This document shows, piece by piece, positions 14,701-27,045 of a stretch of DNA of 64,000 nt. Position numbers and translations under genes: made by a program. Below the pieces are notes generated by a model. It was not told where the DNA came from, did not search any database, and saw only the letters and a list, made by a program, of their open reading frames with translations. Numbering within the stretch: the stretch's first letter is position 1; each line of letters opens with the position of its first letter. The stretch is from Apostichopus japonicus (Eukaryota; Echinodermata; Holothuroidea; Aspidochirotida; Stichopodidae): assembly GCF_037975245.1 (NCBI RefSeq), contig NC_092563.1, forward strand, positions 17,223,594 through 17,287,593, read 5' to 3'.

Positions 14701-17700
14701 ACAGTTAGAACATATCAAATACATAACCCACCCACTAACCCTGGGACCCCCCTCTTCTTCTGGTGGCATCATCCTGCGTCTTTATCCGTCTTCTTCTGCA
14801 TCTGAAACAACAAGGCAAGAAAAACAGTTAGAACATATCAAATAAATAACCCAACCACTAACCCTGGGACCTCCCCCCCGCCTCTTCTTCTGGTGGCATC
14901 TTCCTGCGTCTGTATCCGTCTTCTTCTGCATCTGAAACAACAAGGCAAGAAAAAAAGTTAGAATATATCAAATACATAACCCACCCACTAACCCTGGGCC
15001 CCCCCCCCCGCCTCTTCTTCTGGTGGCATCTTCCTGCGTCTGTATCCGTCTTCTTCTGCATCTGAAACAACAAGGCAAGAAAAACGGTTAGAACATATCA
15101 AATACATAACCCACCCACTAACCCTGGGACCCCCCTCCCTCTTCTTCTGGTGGCATCGTCCTGCGTCTTTATCCGTCTTCTTCTGCATCTGAAACAACAA
15201 GGCTAGAAAAACAGTTAGCACATATCAAATACATAACCCACCCACTAACCCTGGGAACCCCCCCCCCCCCTCGTCTTCTTCTGGTGGCATCGTCCTGCGT
15301 CTGTATCCGTCTTCTTCTGCATCTGAAACAACAAGGCAAGAAAAACAGTTAAAACATATTAAATACATAACCCACCCACTAACCCCGGACCCCCCCCCCT
15401 TCTTCTTCTGGTGGCATCGTCCTGCGTCTTTATCCGTCTTCTTCTGCATCTGAAACAACAAGGCAAGAAAAACGGTTAGAACATATCAAATACATAACCC
15501 ACCCACTAACCCTGGGACCCCCCCCCCCCGTCTTCTTCTGGTGGCATCGTCCTGCGTGTTTATCCGTCTTCTTCTGCATCTGAAACAACAAGGCAAGAAA
15601 AACGGTTAGAACATATCAAATACATAACCCACCCACTAACCCTGGGACCCCCCCCCCCTCTTCTTCTGGTGGCATCATCCTGCGTCTTTATCCGTCTTCT
15701 TCTGCATCTGAAACAACAAAACAAGAAAAACAGTTAGAACATATCAAATAAATAACCCACCCACTAACCCTGGGACCCCCCCCCCCGTCTTCTTCTGGTG
15801 GAATCGTCCTGCGTCTTTATCCGTCTTCTTCTGCATCTGAAACAACAAGGCAAGAAAAACGGTTAGAACATATCAAATACATAACCCACCCACTAACCCT
15901 GGGACCTCCCCCCCGCCTCTTCTTCTGGTGGCATCGTCCTGCGTCTTTATCCGTCTTCTTCTGCATCTGAAACAACAAGGCTAGAAAAACAGTTAGCACA
16001 TATCAAATACATAACCCAACCACTAACCCTGGGAACCCCCCCCCTGTCTTTTTCTGGTGGCATCGTCCTTCGTCTTTATCCGTCATCTTCTGCATCTGAA
16101 ACAACAAGGCAAGAAAAACGGTTAGAACATATCAAATACATAACCCACCCACTAACCCTGGGACCCCCCCCCCCCGTCTTCTTCTGGTGGCATCGTCCTG
16201 CGTCTTTATCCTTCTTCTTCTGCATCTGAAACAACAAGGCAAGAAAAACGGTTAGAACATATCAAATACATAACCCACCCACTAACCCTGGGACCCCCCT
16301 CTTCTTCTGGTGGCATCTTCCTGCGTCTGTATCCGTCTTCTTCTGCATCTGAAACAACAAGGCAAGAAAAACGGTTAGAACATATCAAATACATAACCCA
16401 CCCACTAACCCTGGGCCCCCCCCCCGCCTCTTCTTCTGGTGGCATCTTCCTGCGTCTGTATCCGTCTTCTTCTGCATCTGAAACAACAAGGCAAGAAAAA
16501 CAGTTAGAACATATCAAATACATAACCCACCCACTAACCCTGGGACCCCCCTCCCTCTTCTTCTGGTGGCATCGTCCTGCGTCTTTATCCGTCTTCTTCT
16601 GCATCTGAAACAACAAGGCTAGAAAAACAGTTAGCACATATCAAATACATAACCCACCCACTAACCCTGGGAACCCCCCCCCCCTCGTCTTCTTCTGGTG
16701 GCATCGTCCTGCGTCTGTATCCGTCTTCTTCTGCATCTGAAACAACAAGGCAAGAAAAACAGTTAAAACATATTAAATACATAACCCACCCACTAACCCT
16801 GGGACCTCCCTCCCTCTTCTTCTGGTGGCATCGTCCTGCGTCTTTATCCGTCTTCTTCTGCATCTGAAAAAACAAGGCTAGAAAAACGGTTAGAACATAT
16901 GAAATACATAACCCACCCACTAACCCTGGGACCCCCCCCCGTCTTCTTCTGGTGGCATCGTCCTTCGTCTTTATCCGTCTTCTTCTGCATCTGAAACAAC
17001 AAGGCAAGAAAAACGGTTAGAACATATCAAATACATAACCCACCCACTAACCCTGGGACCCCCCCCCCGTCTTCTTCTGGTGGCATCGTCCTGCGTCTTT
17101 ATCCGTCTTCTTCTGCATCTGAAACAACAAGGCAAGAAAAACGGTTAGAACATATCAAATACATAACCCACCCACTAACCCTGGGACCCCCTCTTCTTCT
17201 GGTGGCATCGTCCTGCGTCTTTATCCGTCTTCTTCTGCATCTGAAACAACAAGGCAAGAAAAACAGTTAGAACATATGAAATACATAACCCACCCACTAA
17301 CCCTGGGATCCCCCCACCTCCCCCCCCCCCCGTCTTCTTCTGGCGGAATCGTCCTGCGTCTTTATCCGTCTTCTGCATCTGAAACAACAAGGCAAGAAAA
17401 ACGGTTAGAACATATCAAATACATAACCCACCCACTAACCCTGGGACCTCCCTCCCTCTTCTTCTGGTGGCATCGTCCTGCGTCTTCATCCGTCTTCTTC
17501 TGCATCTGAAACAACAAGGCTAGAAAAACAGTTAGAACATATCAAACACATAACCCACCCACTAACCCTGGGATCCCCGCCCCCGTCTTCTTCTGGTGGC
17601 ATCTTCCTGCGTCTGTATCCGTCTTCTTCTGCATCTGAAACAACAAGGCAAGAAAAACGGTTAGAACATATCAAATACATAACCCACCCACTAACCCTGG

Positions 17701-18407
17701 GACCCCCCCCGTCTTCTTCTGGTGGCATCGTCCTGCGTCTGTATCCGTCTTCTTCTGCATCTGAAACAACAAGGCAAGAAAAACGGTTAGAATATATGAA
17801 ATACATAACCCACCCACTAACCCTGGGACCCCCCCCCCGCCTCTTCTTCTGGTGGCATCTTCCTGCGTCTGTATCCGTCTTCTTCTGCATCTGAAACAAC
17901 AAGGCTAGAAAAACAGTTAGAACATATCAAACACATAACCCACCCACTAACCCTGGGATTCCCCCCCCCCGCCTCTTCTTCTGGTGGCATCTTCCTGCGT
18001 CTGTATCCGTCTTCTTCTGCATCTGAAACAACAAGGCAAGAAAAACGGTTAGAATATATGAAATACATAACCCACCCACTAACCCTGGGACCCCCCCCTC
18101 TTCTTCTGGTGGCATCATCCTGCGTCTTTATCCGTCTTCTTCTGCATCTGAAACAACAAGGCAAGAAAAACAGTTAGAACATATCAAATACATAACCCAC
18201 CCACTAACCCTAGGACCCCCCCCCCTCTTCTTCTGGTGGCATCGTCCTGCGTCTTTATCCGTCTTCTTCTGCATCTGAAACAACAAGGCAAGAAAAACAG
18301 TTAGAACATATCAATACATAACCCACCCACTAACCCTGGGACCCCCCCTCTTCTTCTGGTGGCATCGTCCTGCGTCTTTATCCGTCTTCTTCTGCATCTG
18401 AAACAAC

Positions 18408-18870
18408 AAGGCAAGAAAATCAGTTAAAACATATCAAATGCAAAACCCACCCACTGACCAAGCCTCCCATTAGGACCAAAGTAACATCTAAAAAAACTAT
18501 AAGTATCCTTAGCAATATCTAGTGGAACCATAGCAAAATTTTGATTTTGGTGGGGGAGGGGGAGGGGGATGGGGTTGTGGTGGAGAAGGGTACAGAAAAT
18601 TTGGGGAGGGTGTTATGGGAGGGATCCAAAGGGAGTGTGTACCCGCAATCCTTGGCCGTTAAGCGAGAACCCTAGTTTTGAGGATGTTTAAAACTACTTG
18701 AAAAATTACTTGATGGGTTACAGACCGTGATTTGAAGTAATTTAAACGCATTATTATTATAAACTGATCATATCTCTATAACAATGGGGTTCTTCACTCA
18801 ACACTAAAACAAGCAACTTGTCGTGACTAATAAAAAAATTGTTAAGTTGCATTTGGAAGATTTTACTCAC
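18408..18870 (-). other. Intron-like spacer copy 1 (S1) in the satellite
   Basis: A 463-bp non-satellite segment. On the minus strand it begins GTGAGTAAAATC directly after GCAGTGAAG, and ends with a pyrimidine tract and CAG directly before the satellite ATGCAGAAG. That is a well-formed GT-AG intron. Inside is a C-rich stretch (minus strand) opposite a GGGGGAGGGGGAGGGGG run. Three further near-copies follow at regular intervals. Confidence 0.65.
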
Positions 18871-18897
18871 CTTCACTGCATAGAATCACGCTTCTTC

Positions 18898-20102
18898 TTA
18901 CGTCATAGTCATCCTGCGTCTTAATCCGTCTTCAGCATCTTTAAAAACAAGTCTAGAAAAACAGTTAGAACACATCAAATACATAACCCACCCACTAACC
19001 CTGGGACCCACCCCCTCTCTTCTTCTGGTGGCATCGTCCTGCGTCTTTATCCGTCTTCTTCTGCATCTGAAAAAAACAAGGCTAGAAAAACAGTTAGAAC
19101 ATATCAAATACATAACCCACCCACTAATCCTAGGACCCCCCCCCCTCTTCTTCTGGTGGCATCGTCCTGCGTCTTTATCCGTCTTTTTCTGCATCTGAAA
19201 CAACAAGGCAAGAAAAACAGTTAGAACATATCAAATACATAACCCACCCACTAACCCTGGAACCCCCCCCCCCCCCACTCTTCTTCTGGTGTCATCGTCC
19301 TGCGTCTTTATCCGTCTTTTTCTGCATCTGAAACAACAAGGCAAGAAAAACAGTTAGAACATATCAAATACATAACCCACCCACTAAACCTGGGAACCCC
19401 CTCCCTCTTCTTCTGGTGGCATCGTCCTGCCTCTTCATCCGTCTTCTTCTGCATCTGAAACAACAAGGCTAGGCTAGAAAAACAGTTAGAACATATCAAA
19501 TACATAACCCACCCACTAAACCTTGGACCCCCCCTCTTCTTCTGGTGGCATCGTCCTGCGTCTTCATCCGTCATAACAAGAACAAGGCTAGAAAAACAGT
19601 TAGAACATATCAAATACATAACCCACCCACTAACCCTGGGACCCCACCCCCCCCCGTCTTCTTCTGGTGGCATCATCCTGCATCTGTATCCGTCTTCTTC
19701 TTCATCTGAAAAAAACAAGGCAAGAAAAACAGTTAGAACATATAAAATACATAACCCACCCACTAACCCTGGGAACCCCCCTCCCCCTCTTCTTCTGGTG
19801 GCATCGTCCTGCGTCTTTATCCGTCTTCTTCTTCATCTGAAAAAACAAGGCTAGAAAAACAGTTAGAACATATCAAATACATAACCCACCTACTAACCCT
19901 GGGACCCCCCCCCCCCCCGTCTTCTTCTGGTGGCATCGTCCTGCGTCTTTATCCGTTTTCTTCTGCATCTGTAAAAACAAGGCAAGAAAAAAGGTTAGAA
20001 CATATCAAATACATAACCCACCCACTAACCCTGGGATCCCCCCCCCCCCCCCGTCTTCTTCTGGTGGCATCGTCCTGCGTCTTTATCCGCCTTCTTCTGC
20101 AT
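18898..20102. repeat. Satellite block between spacers S1 and S2
   Basis: About nine to ten monomers of the main satellite family, more diverged than the 1-18407 array. Variants include GCATCTGAAAAAAACAAGG, GTCTTTTTCTGC and CTTCTTCATCTG. The unit joined to the spacer (18898-18950) is a short form lacking part of the block. Confidence 0.93.
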
Positions 20103-20583
20103 CTGAAACAACAAGGCAAGAAATTAGTTCAAACATATCAAATGCAAAACCCACCCACTGACCAAGCCTCCCATTAGGGCCAAAGTAACATCTAAAAAAC
20201 TATAAGTATCCTTAGCAATATCTAGTGGAACCATAGCAAAATTTTGATTTTGGTGGGGGAGGGGGAGGGGGATGGGGTTGTGGTGGAGAAGGGTACAGAA
20301 AATTTGGGGAGGGTGTTATGGGAGGGATCCAAAGGGAGTGTGTACCCGCAATCCTTGGCCGTTAAGCGAGAACCCTAGTTTTGAGGATGTTTAAAACTAC
20401 TTGAAAAATTACTTGATGGGTTACAGACCGTGATTTGAAGTAATTTAAACGCATTATTATTATAAACTGATAATATCTCTATAACAATGGGGTTCTTCAC
20501 TCAACACTAAAACAAGCAACTTGTCGTGACTAATAAAAAAATTGTTCAGTTGCATTTGGAAGATTTTACTCACCTTCACTGCA
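20103..20583 (-). other. Intron-like spacer copy 2 (S2)
   Basis: A 481-bp near-copy of S1, with donor AAG/GTGAGT and acceptor CAG on the minus strand. Differences from S1 are scattered substitutions and small indels, so the copies diverged after duplication while both splice ends stayed intact. Confidence 0.65.
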
Positions 20584-20599
20584 TAGAATCACGCTTCTT

Positions 20600-21401
20600 C
20601 TTACGTCATAGTCATCCTGCGTCTTAATCCGTCTTCAGCATCTTTAAAAACAAGTCTAGAAAAACAGATAGAACACATCAAATACATAACCCACCCACTA
20701 ACCCTGGGACCCACCCCCTCTCTTCTTCTGGTGGCATCGTCCTGCGTCTTTATCCGTCTTCTTCTGCATCTGAAAGAACAAGGCTAGAAAAACAGTTAGA
20801 ACATATCAAATACATAACCCACCCACTAACCCTGGGACCCCCCCTCTTCTTCTGGTGGCATCGTCCTGCGTCTGTATCCGTCTTTTTCTGCATCTGAAAC
20901 AACAAGGCAAGAAAAACAGTTAGAACATATCAAATACATAACCCACCCACTAACCCTGGAACCCCCCCCCCCTCTTCTTCTGGTGTCATCGTCCTGCGTC
21001 TTTATCCGTCTTCTTCTGCATCTGAAACAACAAGGCAAGAAAAACAGTTAGAACATATCAAATACATAACCCACCCACTAAACCTGGGACCCCCCTCCCT
21101 CTTCTTCTGGTGGCATCGTCCTGCGTCTTCATCCGTCTTCTTCTGCATCTGAAAGAACAAGGCTAGAAAAACAGTTAGAACATATCAAATACATAACCCA
21201 CCCACTAAACCTTGGACCCCCCCCCCTCTTCTTCTGGTGGCATCGTCCTGCGTCTTCATCCGTCTTCTTCTGCATCTGAAAGAACAAGGCTAGAAAAACA
21301 GTTAGAACATATCAAATACATAACCCACCCACTAACCCTGGGACCCCCCCCCTCTTCTTCTGGTGGCATCTTCCTGCGTCTGTATCCGTCTTCTTCTGCA
21401 T
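20600..21401. repeat. Satellite block between S2 and S3
   Basis: About six monomers of the main family. Two share AAAGAACAAGGCTAG in place of the usual AAACAACAAGG, which marks a local duplication. Confidence 0.93.
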
Positions 21402-21867
21402 CTGAAACAACAAGGCAAGAAAATCAGTTAAAACATATCAAATGCAAAACCCACCCACTGACCAAGCCTCCGATTAGGGCCAAAGTAACATTTAAAAACT
21501 ATAAGTCTCCTTAGCAATATCTAGTGGAACCATAGCAAAAGTTTGATTTTGGTGAGGGGAGGGGGATGGGGTTGTGGTGGAGAAGGGTACACAAATTTTG
21601 GGGAGGGTGTTATGGGAGGGATCCAAAGGGAGTGTGTACCCGCAATCCTTGGCCGTTAAGCGAGAACCCTAGTTTTGAGGATGTTTAAAACTACTTGAAA
21701 AATTACTTGATGGGTTACAGATCGTGATTTGAAGTAATATAAACGCATTATTATGATAAACTGATCATATCTCTATAAAAATAGGGTCCTTCACTCAACA
21801 CTAAAACAAGCAACTTGTCGTGACTAATAAAAAATTTGATGAGTTGCATTTGGAAGATTTTACTTAC
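21402..21867 (-). other. Intron-like spacer copy 3 (S3)
   Basis: A 466-bp copy of the spacer. Its minus-strand donor is AAG/GTAAGT, the strongest consensus form, where the other copies have GTGAGT. The G-rich internal stretch is shorter than in S1 and S2. Confidence 0.65.
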
Positions 21868-21889
21868 CTTCACTGCATAGCAGCAGGCT

Positions 21890-22817
21890 TCTTCTTACGT
21901 CGTAGTCGTCCTGCTTCTTTATCCGTCTTCTTCTGCATCTGAAACAACAAGGCTAGAAAAACAGTTAGAACATATCAAACACATAACCCACCCACTAACC
22001 CTGGGACCCGCCCCCCTCTTCTTCTGGTGACATCGTCCTGCGCCTTTATCCGTCTTCTTCTGCATCTGAAACAACAAGGCAAGAAAAACAGTTAGAACAT
22101 ATCAAATACATAACCCACCCACTAAACCTGGGACCCCCTCTTCTTCTGGTGGCATCGTCCTGCGTCTTTATCCGTCTTCTTCTGCATCTGAAACAACAAG
22201 GCAAGAAAAACAGTTAGAACATATCAATACATAACCCACCCACTAACCCTGGGACCCCCCCTCTTCTTCTGGTGGCATCGTCCTGCCTCTTTATCCGTCT
22301 TCTTCTGCATCTGAAAAACAAGGCTAGAAAAACAGTTAGAACATATCAAATACATAACCCACACACTAACCCTGGGACCCCCCCTCTTCTTCTGGTGGCA
22401 TCATCCTGCGTCTTTATCCGTCTTCTTCTGCATCTGAAAAACAAGGCTAGAAAAACAGTTAGAACATATCAAATACATAACCCACCCACTAACCCTGGGA
22501 CCCTCCTCTTCTTCTGGTGTCATCGTCCTGCGTCTTTATCCGTCTTCTTCTGCATCTGAAAGAACAAGGCAAGAAAAACAGTTAGAACAATTCAAATACA
22601 TAACCCACCCACTAACCCTGGGACCCCCCCCCCCCCCTCTTCTTCTGGTGGCATCGTCCTGCGTCTTTATCCGTCTTCTTCTGCATCTGAAAAAACAAGG
22701 CTAGAAAAACAGTTAGAACATATCAAATACATAACCCACCCACTAACCCTGGGACCCCCCCTCCCCCCTCTTGTTCTGGTGGCATCGTCCTGCGTCTTTA
22801 TCCGTCTTCTTCTGCAT
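21890..22817. repeat. Satellite block between S3 and S4
   Basis: About seven monomers of the main family, with poly-C runs from about 5 to 14. Confidence 0.93.
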
Positions 22818-23284
22818 CTGAAACAACAAGGCAAGAAATTAGTTCAAACATATCAAATGCAAAACCCACCCACTGACCAAGCCTACCATTAGGGCCAAAG
22901 TAACATCTAAAAAACGATAAGTCTCCTTAGCAATATCTAGTGGACCCATAGCAAAAGTTTGATTTTGGTGGGGGGGAGGGGGATGGGGTTGTGGTGGAGA
23001 AGGGTACACAAATTTTGGGGAGGGTGTTATGGGAGGGATCCAAAGGGAGTGTGTACCCGCAATCCTTGGCCGTTAAGCGAGAACCCTAGTTTTGAGGATG
23101 TTTAAAACTACTTGAAAAATTACTTGATGGGTTACAGACCGTGATTTGAAGTAATATAAACGCATTATTATTATAAACTGACCATATTTCTATAAAAGTG
23201 GGGTTCTTCACTCAACACTAAAACAAGCAACTTGTCGTGACTAATAAAAAATTTGATGAGTTGCATTTGGAAGATTTTACTCAC
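22818..23284 (-). other. Intron-like spacer copy 4 (S4)
   Basis: A 467-bp copy of the spacer with AAG/GTGAGT donor and CAG acceptor on the minus strand. It is followed at higher coordinates by the transition to the longer satellite variant. Confidence 0.65.
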
Positions 23285-23449
23285 CTTCACTGCATAGCAG
23301 CACGCTTCTTCTTACGTCATAGTCATCCTGCGTCTTAATCCGTCTTCAGCATCTTTAAAACCAAGTCTAGAAAAACAGATAGAATACATCAAATACATAA
23401 CCCAACCACTAACCCTGGGACCCCCCCCCCTCTTCTTCTGCTGGCATCG

Positions 23450-26030
23450 TCCAGCGTCATAATCTACCCCCTTCCGTCTGCAACCACCTTCCACAGACAT
23501 CATCCTTCTTATAACGTCGTCATCATCCTGCGTCTGAATCCGTCTTCTGCATATGAATAAACAAGGCTAGAAAAACAGATAGAACAGATCAAATACGTAA
23601 CCCATCCACTAACCCTGGGACCACCCCCCTCGTCTTCTGGTGGCATCGTCTTGCGTCTTATTCCACCTCCTTCCGTCTGCAACCAACTTGCACAGATTTC
23701 ATCCTTCTTACGTCGTCATCATCCTGCGTCTTAATCCGTCTTCTGCATATGAAAAAACAAGGCTAGGAAAACAGATAGAACATGTCAAATACGTAACCCA
23801 CCCACTAACCCTGGGACCCCCCCCCCCTCTTCTTCTGGTGGCATCTTCCAGCGTCTTAATCCGCCTCCTTCCCTCTGCAACCACCTTCCACAGACATCAT
23901 CCTTCTTCTTACGTCGTCCTGCGTCTTAATCCGTCTTCTGCATCTTTAAAAACAAAGCTAGAAAAACAGATAGAACAGATCAAATACATAACCCACCCAC
24001 TATCCCTGGGACCCCCCCCTCTTCTTCTGGTGGCATAGTCCAGCGTTATAATCTACCTCCTTCCACAGACATCATCCTTCTTTTAACGTCGTCATCATCC
24101 TGCGTCTTAATCCGTCTTCTGCATCTGAAAAATCAAGGCGAGAAAAACAGATAGCACATATCAAATACATATAACCCACCCACTAACCCTGGGACCCCCC
24201 CCTCTTCTTCTGGTGGCATGGTCTTGCGTCTTAGTCCACCTCCTTCCGTCTTCAACCACCTTCCACAGATATCATCCTTCATACGTCGTCATCCTCCTGC
24301 GTCTTAATCCGTCTTCTGCATCTGAAAAAACAAGGCTAGAAAAACAGATAGAACAGATCAAATACATAACCCACCCACTAACCCTAGGACCCCCCCCCCT
24401 CTTCTTCTGGTGGCATTGTCCAGCGTCTTAATCCACCTCATTCCTTCTGCAACCACCTTCCACAGACATCATCCTTCTTTCTACGTCGTCATCGTCCTGC
24501 GTCTTAATCCGTCTTCTGCATATGAAAAATCAAGGCGAGAAAAACAGATAGCACATATCAAATACATATAACCCACCCACTAACCCTGGGACCCCCCCCC
24601 CCCCTCTTCTTCTGGTGGCATGGTCTTGCGTCTTAGTCCACCTCCTTCCGTCTGCAACCACCTTCCACAGATATCATCCTTCTTACGTCGTCATCCTCCT
24701 GCGTCTGAATCCGTCTTCTGCATATGAATAAACAAGGCTAGAAAAACAGATAGAACAGATCAAATACGTAACCCACCCACTAACCCTGGGACCACCCCCC
24801 TCGTCTTCTGGTGGCATCGTCTTGCGTCTTATTCCACCTCCTTCCGTCTGCAACCAACTTGCACAGATTTCATCCTTCTTACGTCGTCATCATCCTGCGT
24901 CTTAATCCGTCTTCTGCATATGAAAAAACAAGGCTAGGAAAACAGATAGAACATGTCAAATACGTAACCCACCCACTAACCCTGGGACCCCCCCCCCTCT
25001 TCTTCTGGTGGCATCTTCCAGCGTCTTAATCCACCTCCTTCCCTCTGCAACCACCTTCCACAGACATCATCCTTCTTCTTACGTCGTCCTGCGTCTTAAT
25101 CCGTCTTCTGCATCTTTAAAAACAAAGCTAGAAAAACAGATAGAACAGATCAAATACATAACCCACCCACTATCCCTGGGACCCCCCCTCTTCTTCTGGT
25201 GGCATAGTCCAGCGTCATAATCTACCTCCTTCCACAAACATCATCCTTCTTTTAACGTCGTCATCATCCTGCGTCTTAATCCGTCTTCTGCATCTGAAAA
25301 ATCAAGGCGAGAAAAACAGATAGCACATATCAAATACATATAACCCACCCACTAACCCTGGGACCCCCCCTCTTCTTCTGGTGGCATGGTCTTGCGTCTT
25401 AGTCCACCTCCTTCCGTCTGCAACCACCTTCCACAGATATCATCCTTCTTACGTCGTCATCCTCCTGCGTCTTAATCCGTCTTCTGCATCTGAAGAAACA
25501 AGGCTAGAAAAACAGATAGAACATATCAAATACATAACCCACCACTAACCCTGGGACCCACCCCCCTCTTCTTCTGGTGGCATCGTCTTGCGTCTTAATC
25601 CAACTTATTCTTTCTGCAACTACCTTCCACAGACATCATCCTTCTTTCTACCTCGTCATCGTCCTGCGTCTTAATCCGTCTTCTGCATCTGAAAAAACAA
25701 GGCTAGAAAAACAGATAGAACATATCAAATACATAACCCACCCACTAACCCTGGGACCCACCCTCCTCTTCTTCTGGTGGCATCGTCTTGCGTCTTAGTC
25801 CACCTTCTTCCGTCTGCATCCACCTTCCACAGATATCATCCTTTTTACGTCGTCATCGTCCTGCGTCTTAATCCGTCTTCTGCATCTGAAAAAACAAGGC
25901 TAGAAAAACAGATAGCACAGATCAAATACATAACCCACCCACTAAGCCCCCCCCCCCCCTCTTCTTCTGGTAGCATCGTCCTGCGTCTTTATCCATCTTC
26001 TTCTGCATCTGAAACAATAAGGCCAGAAAA
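23450..26030. repeat. Longer satellite variant, about 197 bp monomer, 13-14 copies
   Basis: Each unit keeps the main-family parts (CCCACCCACTAACCCTGGGA, poly-C, CTTCTTCTGGTGGCAT, GAAAAACAGATAG) but has an extra block of about 65 bp containing CCTCCTTCCGTCTGCAACCA and CCTTCCACAGACATCATCC. Spacing of the TCTGGTGGCAT landmark is about 190-200 bp. A block of six units is duplicated: CGTCTGAATCCGTC occurs at 23531 and 24712, an offset of 1181 bp. On the minus strand each unit still has a pyrimidine tract plus CAG before ATGCAGAAGACGG. Confidence 0.9.
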
Positions 26031-26035
26031 ACAGT

Positions 26036-26345
26036 CAAAACAGCAAAAGTTTGATTTTGTTCGGGGGGGGGGGGGGGAATGGGGTTGTGGTGGAGAAGGG
26101 TACACAAAATTTGGGGAGGGTGCTATGGGAGGGATCCAAAGGGAGTGTGCACCTGCAATCCTTGGCTGTTAAGGAGAGCCTTAGTCTCGAGGATGTTTAA
26201 AACTAGATTGCCCACGCATTGTTACTTGCACTGCTGCGCTGCTTACCAGCATCCTCGTTGTGATACCGGAGAGGGCTTTTTAACCAGTATACAACAGGAG
26301 CAGAAAAATTACTTGAAGGGTTACAGGCCGTTCTTTGAACCAATG
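26036..26345. repeat. Partial, longer-form spacer copy (S5) at the satellite edge
   Basis: It matches S1-S4 from AGCAAAAGTTTGATTTTG to GTAAACGCA. Between TTTAAAACTA and GAAAAATTACTTGA it carries about 100 bp that S1-S4 lack (starting GATTGCCCACGC). A lone copy near 28500 shares that start, so S5 probably keeps an older arrangement from which the amplified spacers lost sequence. A run of about 16 G lies at 26062-26077. The exon-side donor is not present here. Confidence 0.75.
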
Positions 26346-26940
26346 TAAACGCAAAGGAGGTACGAGTCTCATGGTCGGAGTCTACCAACACCTGTACATA
26401 CCGCATACTGGAATAATTTCGACGAAGTAATTATATCATCCTACAGTGTATAAATGCATAATTTATGGCAAAAGAAGTTGAGAATTCAATGTTTTTTATG
26501 ATAACAACAACCAAGTCTGTGCTGGGAGTGAATTATGGATGTTTCTCATTTGTCATGGAATGTTGTTTCATTTTATGACATTTGGGTTTGACTCTGAACC
26601 GATTCTATTGCATGTTGATTTTGATTGACCTAAAAAAATACAATACAATTATAGAGTACAAAACCTCCATTACAACATCATTTGCCCCTCAAATTAGCCT
26701 ATATTTCTTTTCACTGGGGGAGCAGCGAACACTTTCATGCCATGGGAAAGAATGAATTATCACCTACTATTCAATTTATTGATTTTACACACACAAAAAA
26801 TGCATATTTCTCAGACAATTTTGGGTGACAAAAGCCTTTCTAAGTGCCACCATTTAACATGAAGGCATCACCAAAATTCCCAAAAATTCAACCCCTCCCC
26901 TTATACCCCTGCCCCAGACCGATTTACCTTCTCAAGAGTT
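26346..26940. other. Non-coding stretch, no gene recognised
   Basis: Unique-looking AT-rich sequence with no convincing exon, RNA gene or long frame. Confidence 0.6.
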
Positions 26941-26944
26941 GGGA

Positions 26945-27045
26945 GCCATGGTGGACCCACAACAAAAGTTCGATTTAGTTGGGTGGAGGGGGGTGGGTGG
27001 GTGGAGGGGACACACAATTTGGGAGGGATCCAAAGTCTGAAAAAT
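26945..27045. repeat. Diverged fragment of the satellite spacer
   Basis: ACAACAAAAGTTCGATTTAG, then a G-rich run, ACACACAATTTGGGAGGGAT and CCAAAG, parallels the centre of S1-S5. Confidence 0.55.

Larger units (their letters stand above)
1..18407 (-). repeat. Satellite array, 127-130 bp monomer, about 143 copies
   Basis: Direct tandem repeat filling the first 18.4 kb without interruption. On the plus strand each unit is pyrimidine-rich: a CATAACCCACCCACTAACCC block, a poly-C run of about 5 to 14, the CTTCTTCTGGTGGCATC block, GTCTTTATCCGTCTTCTTC, CATCTGAAACAACAAGGC, then GAAAAAC. Length differences come mostly from the poly-C run; a few units carry short deletions (a 26-bp deletion near 1690, 5510 and 8180). 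Read on the minus strand, units hold splice-site-like and G-quadruplex-like motifs, described separately. Open frames of 60-143 codons run through several units in both directions; I read them as by-products of a stop-poor repeat and do not call them genes. The array starts before the window. Confidence 0.97.

Noticed and set aside
1-18407. Many 60-143 codon open frames through the satellite on both strands
   Set aside because: They follow from a stop-poor tandem repeat and from poly-C length changes; frames on opposite strands overlap and none starts or ends consistently.
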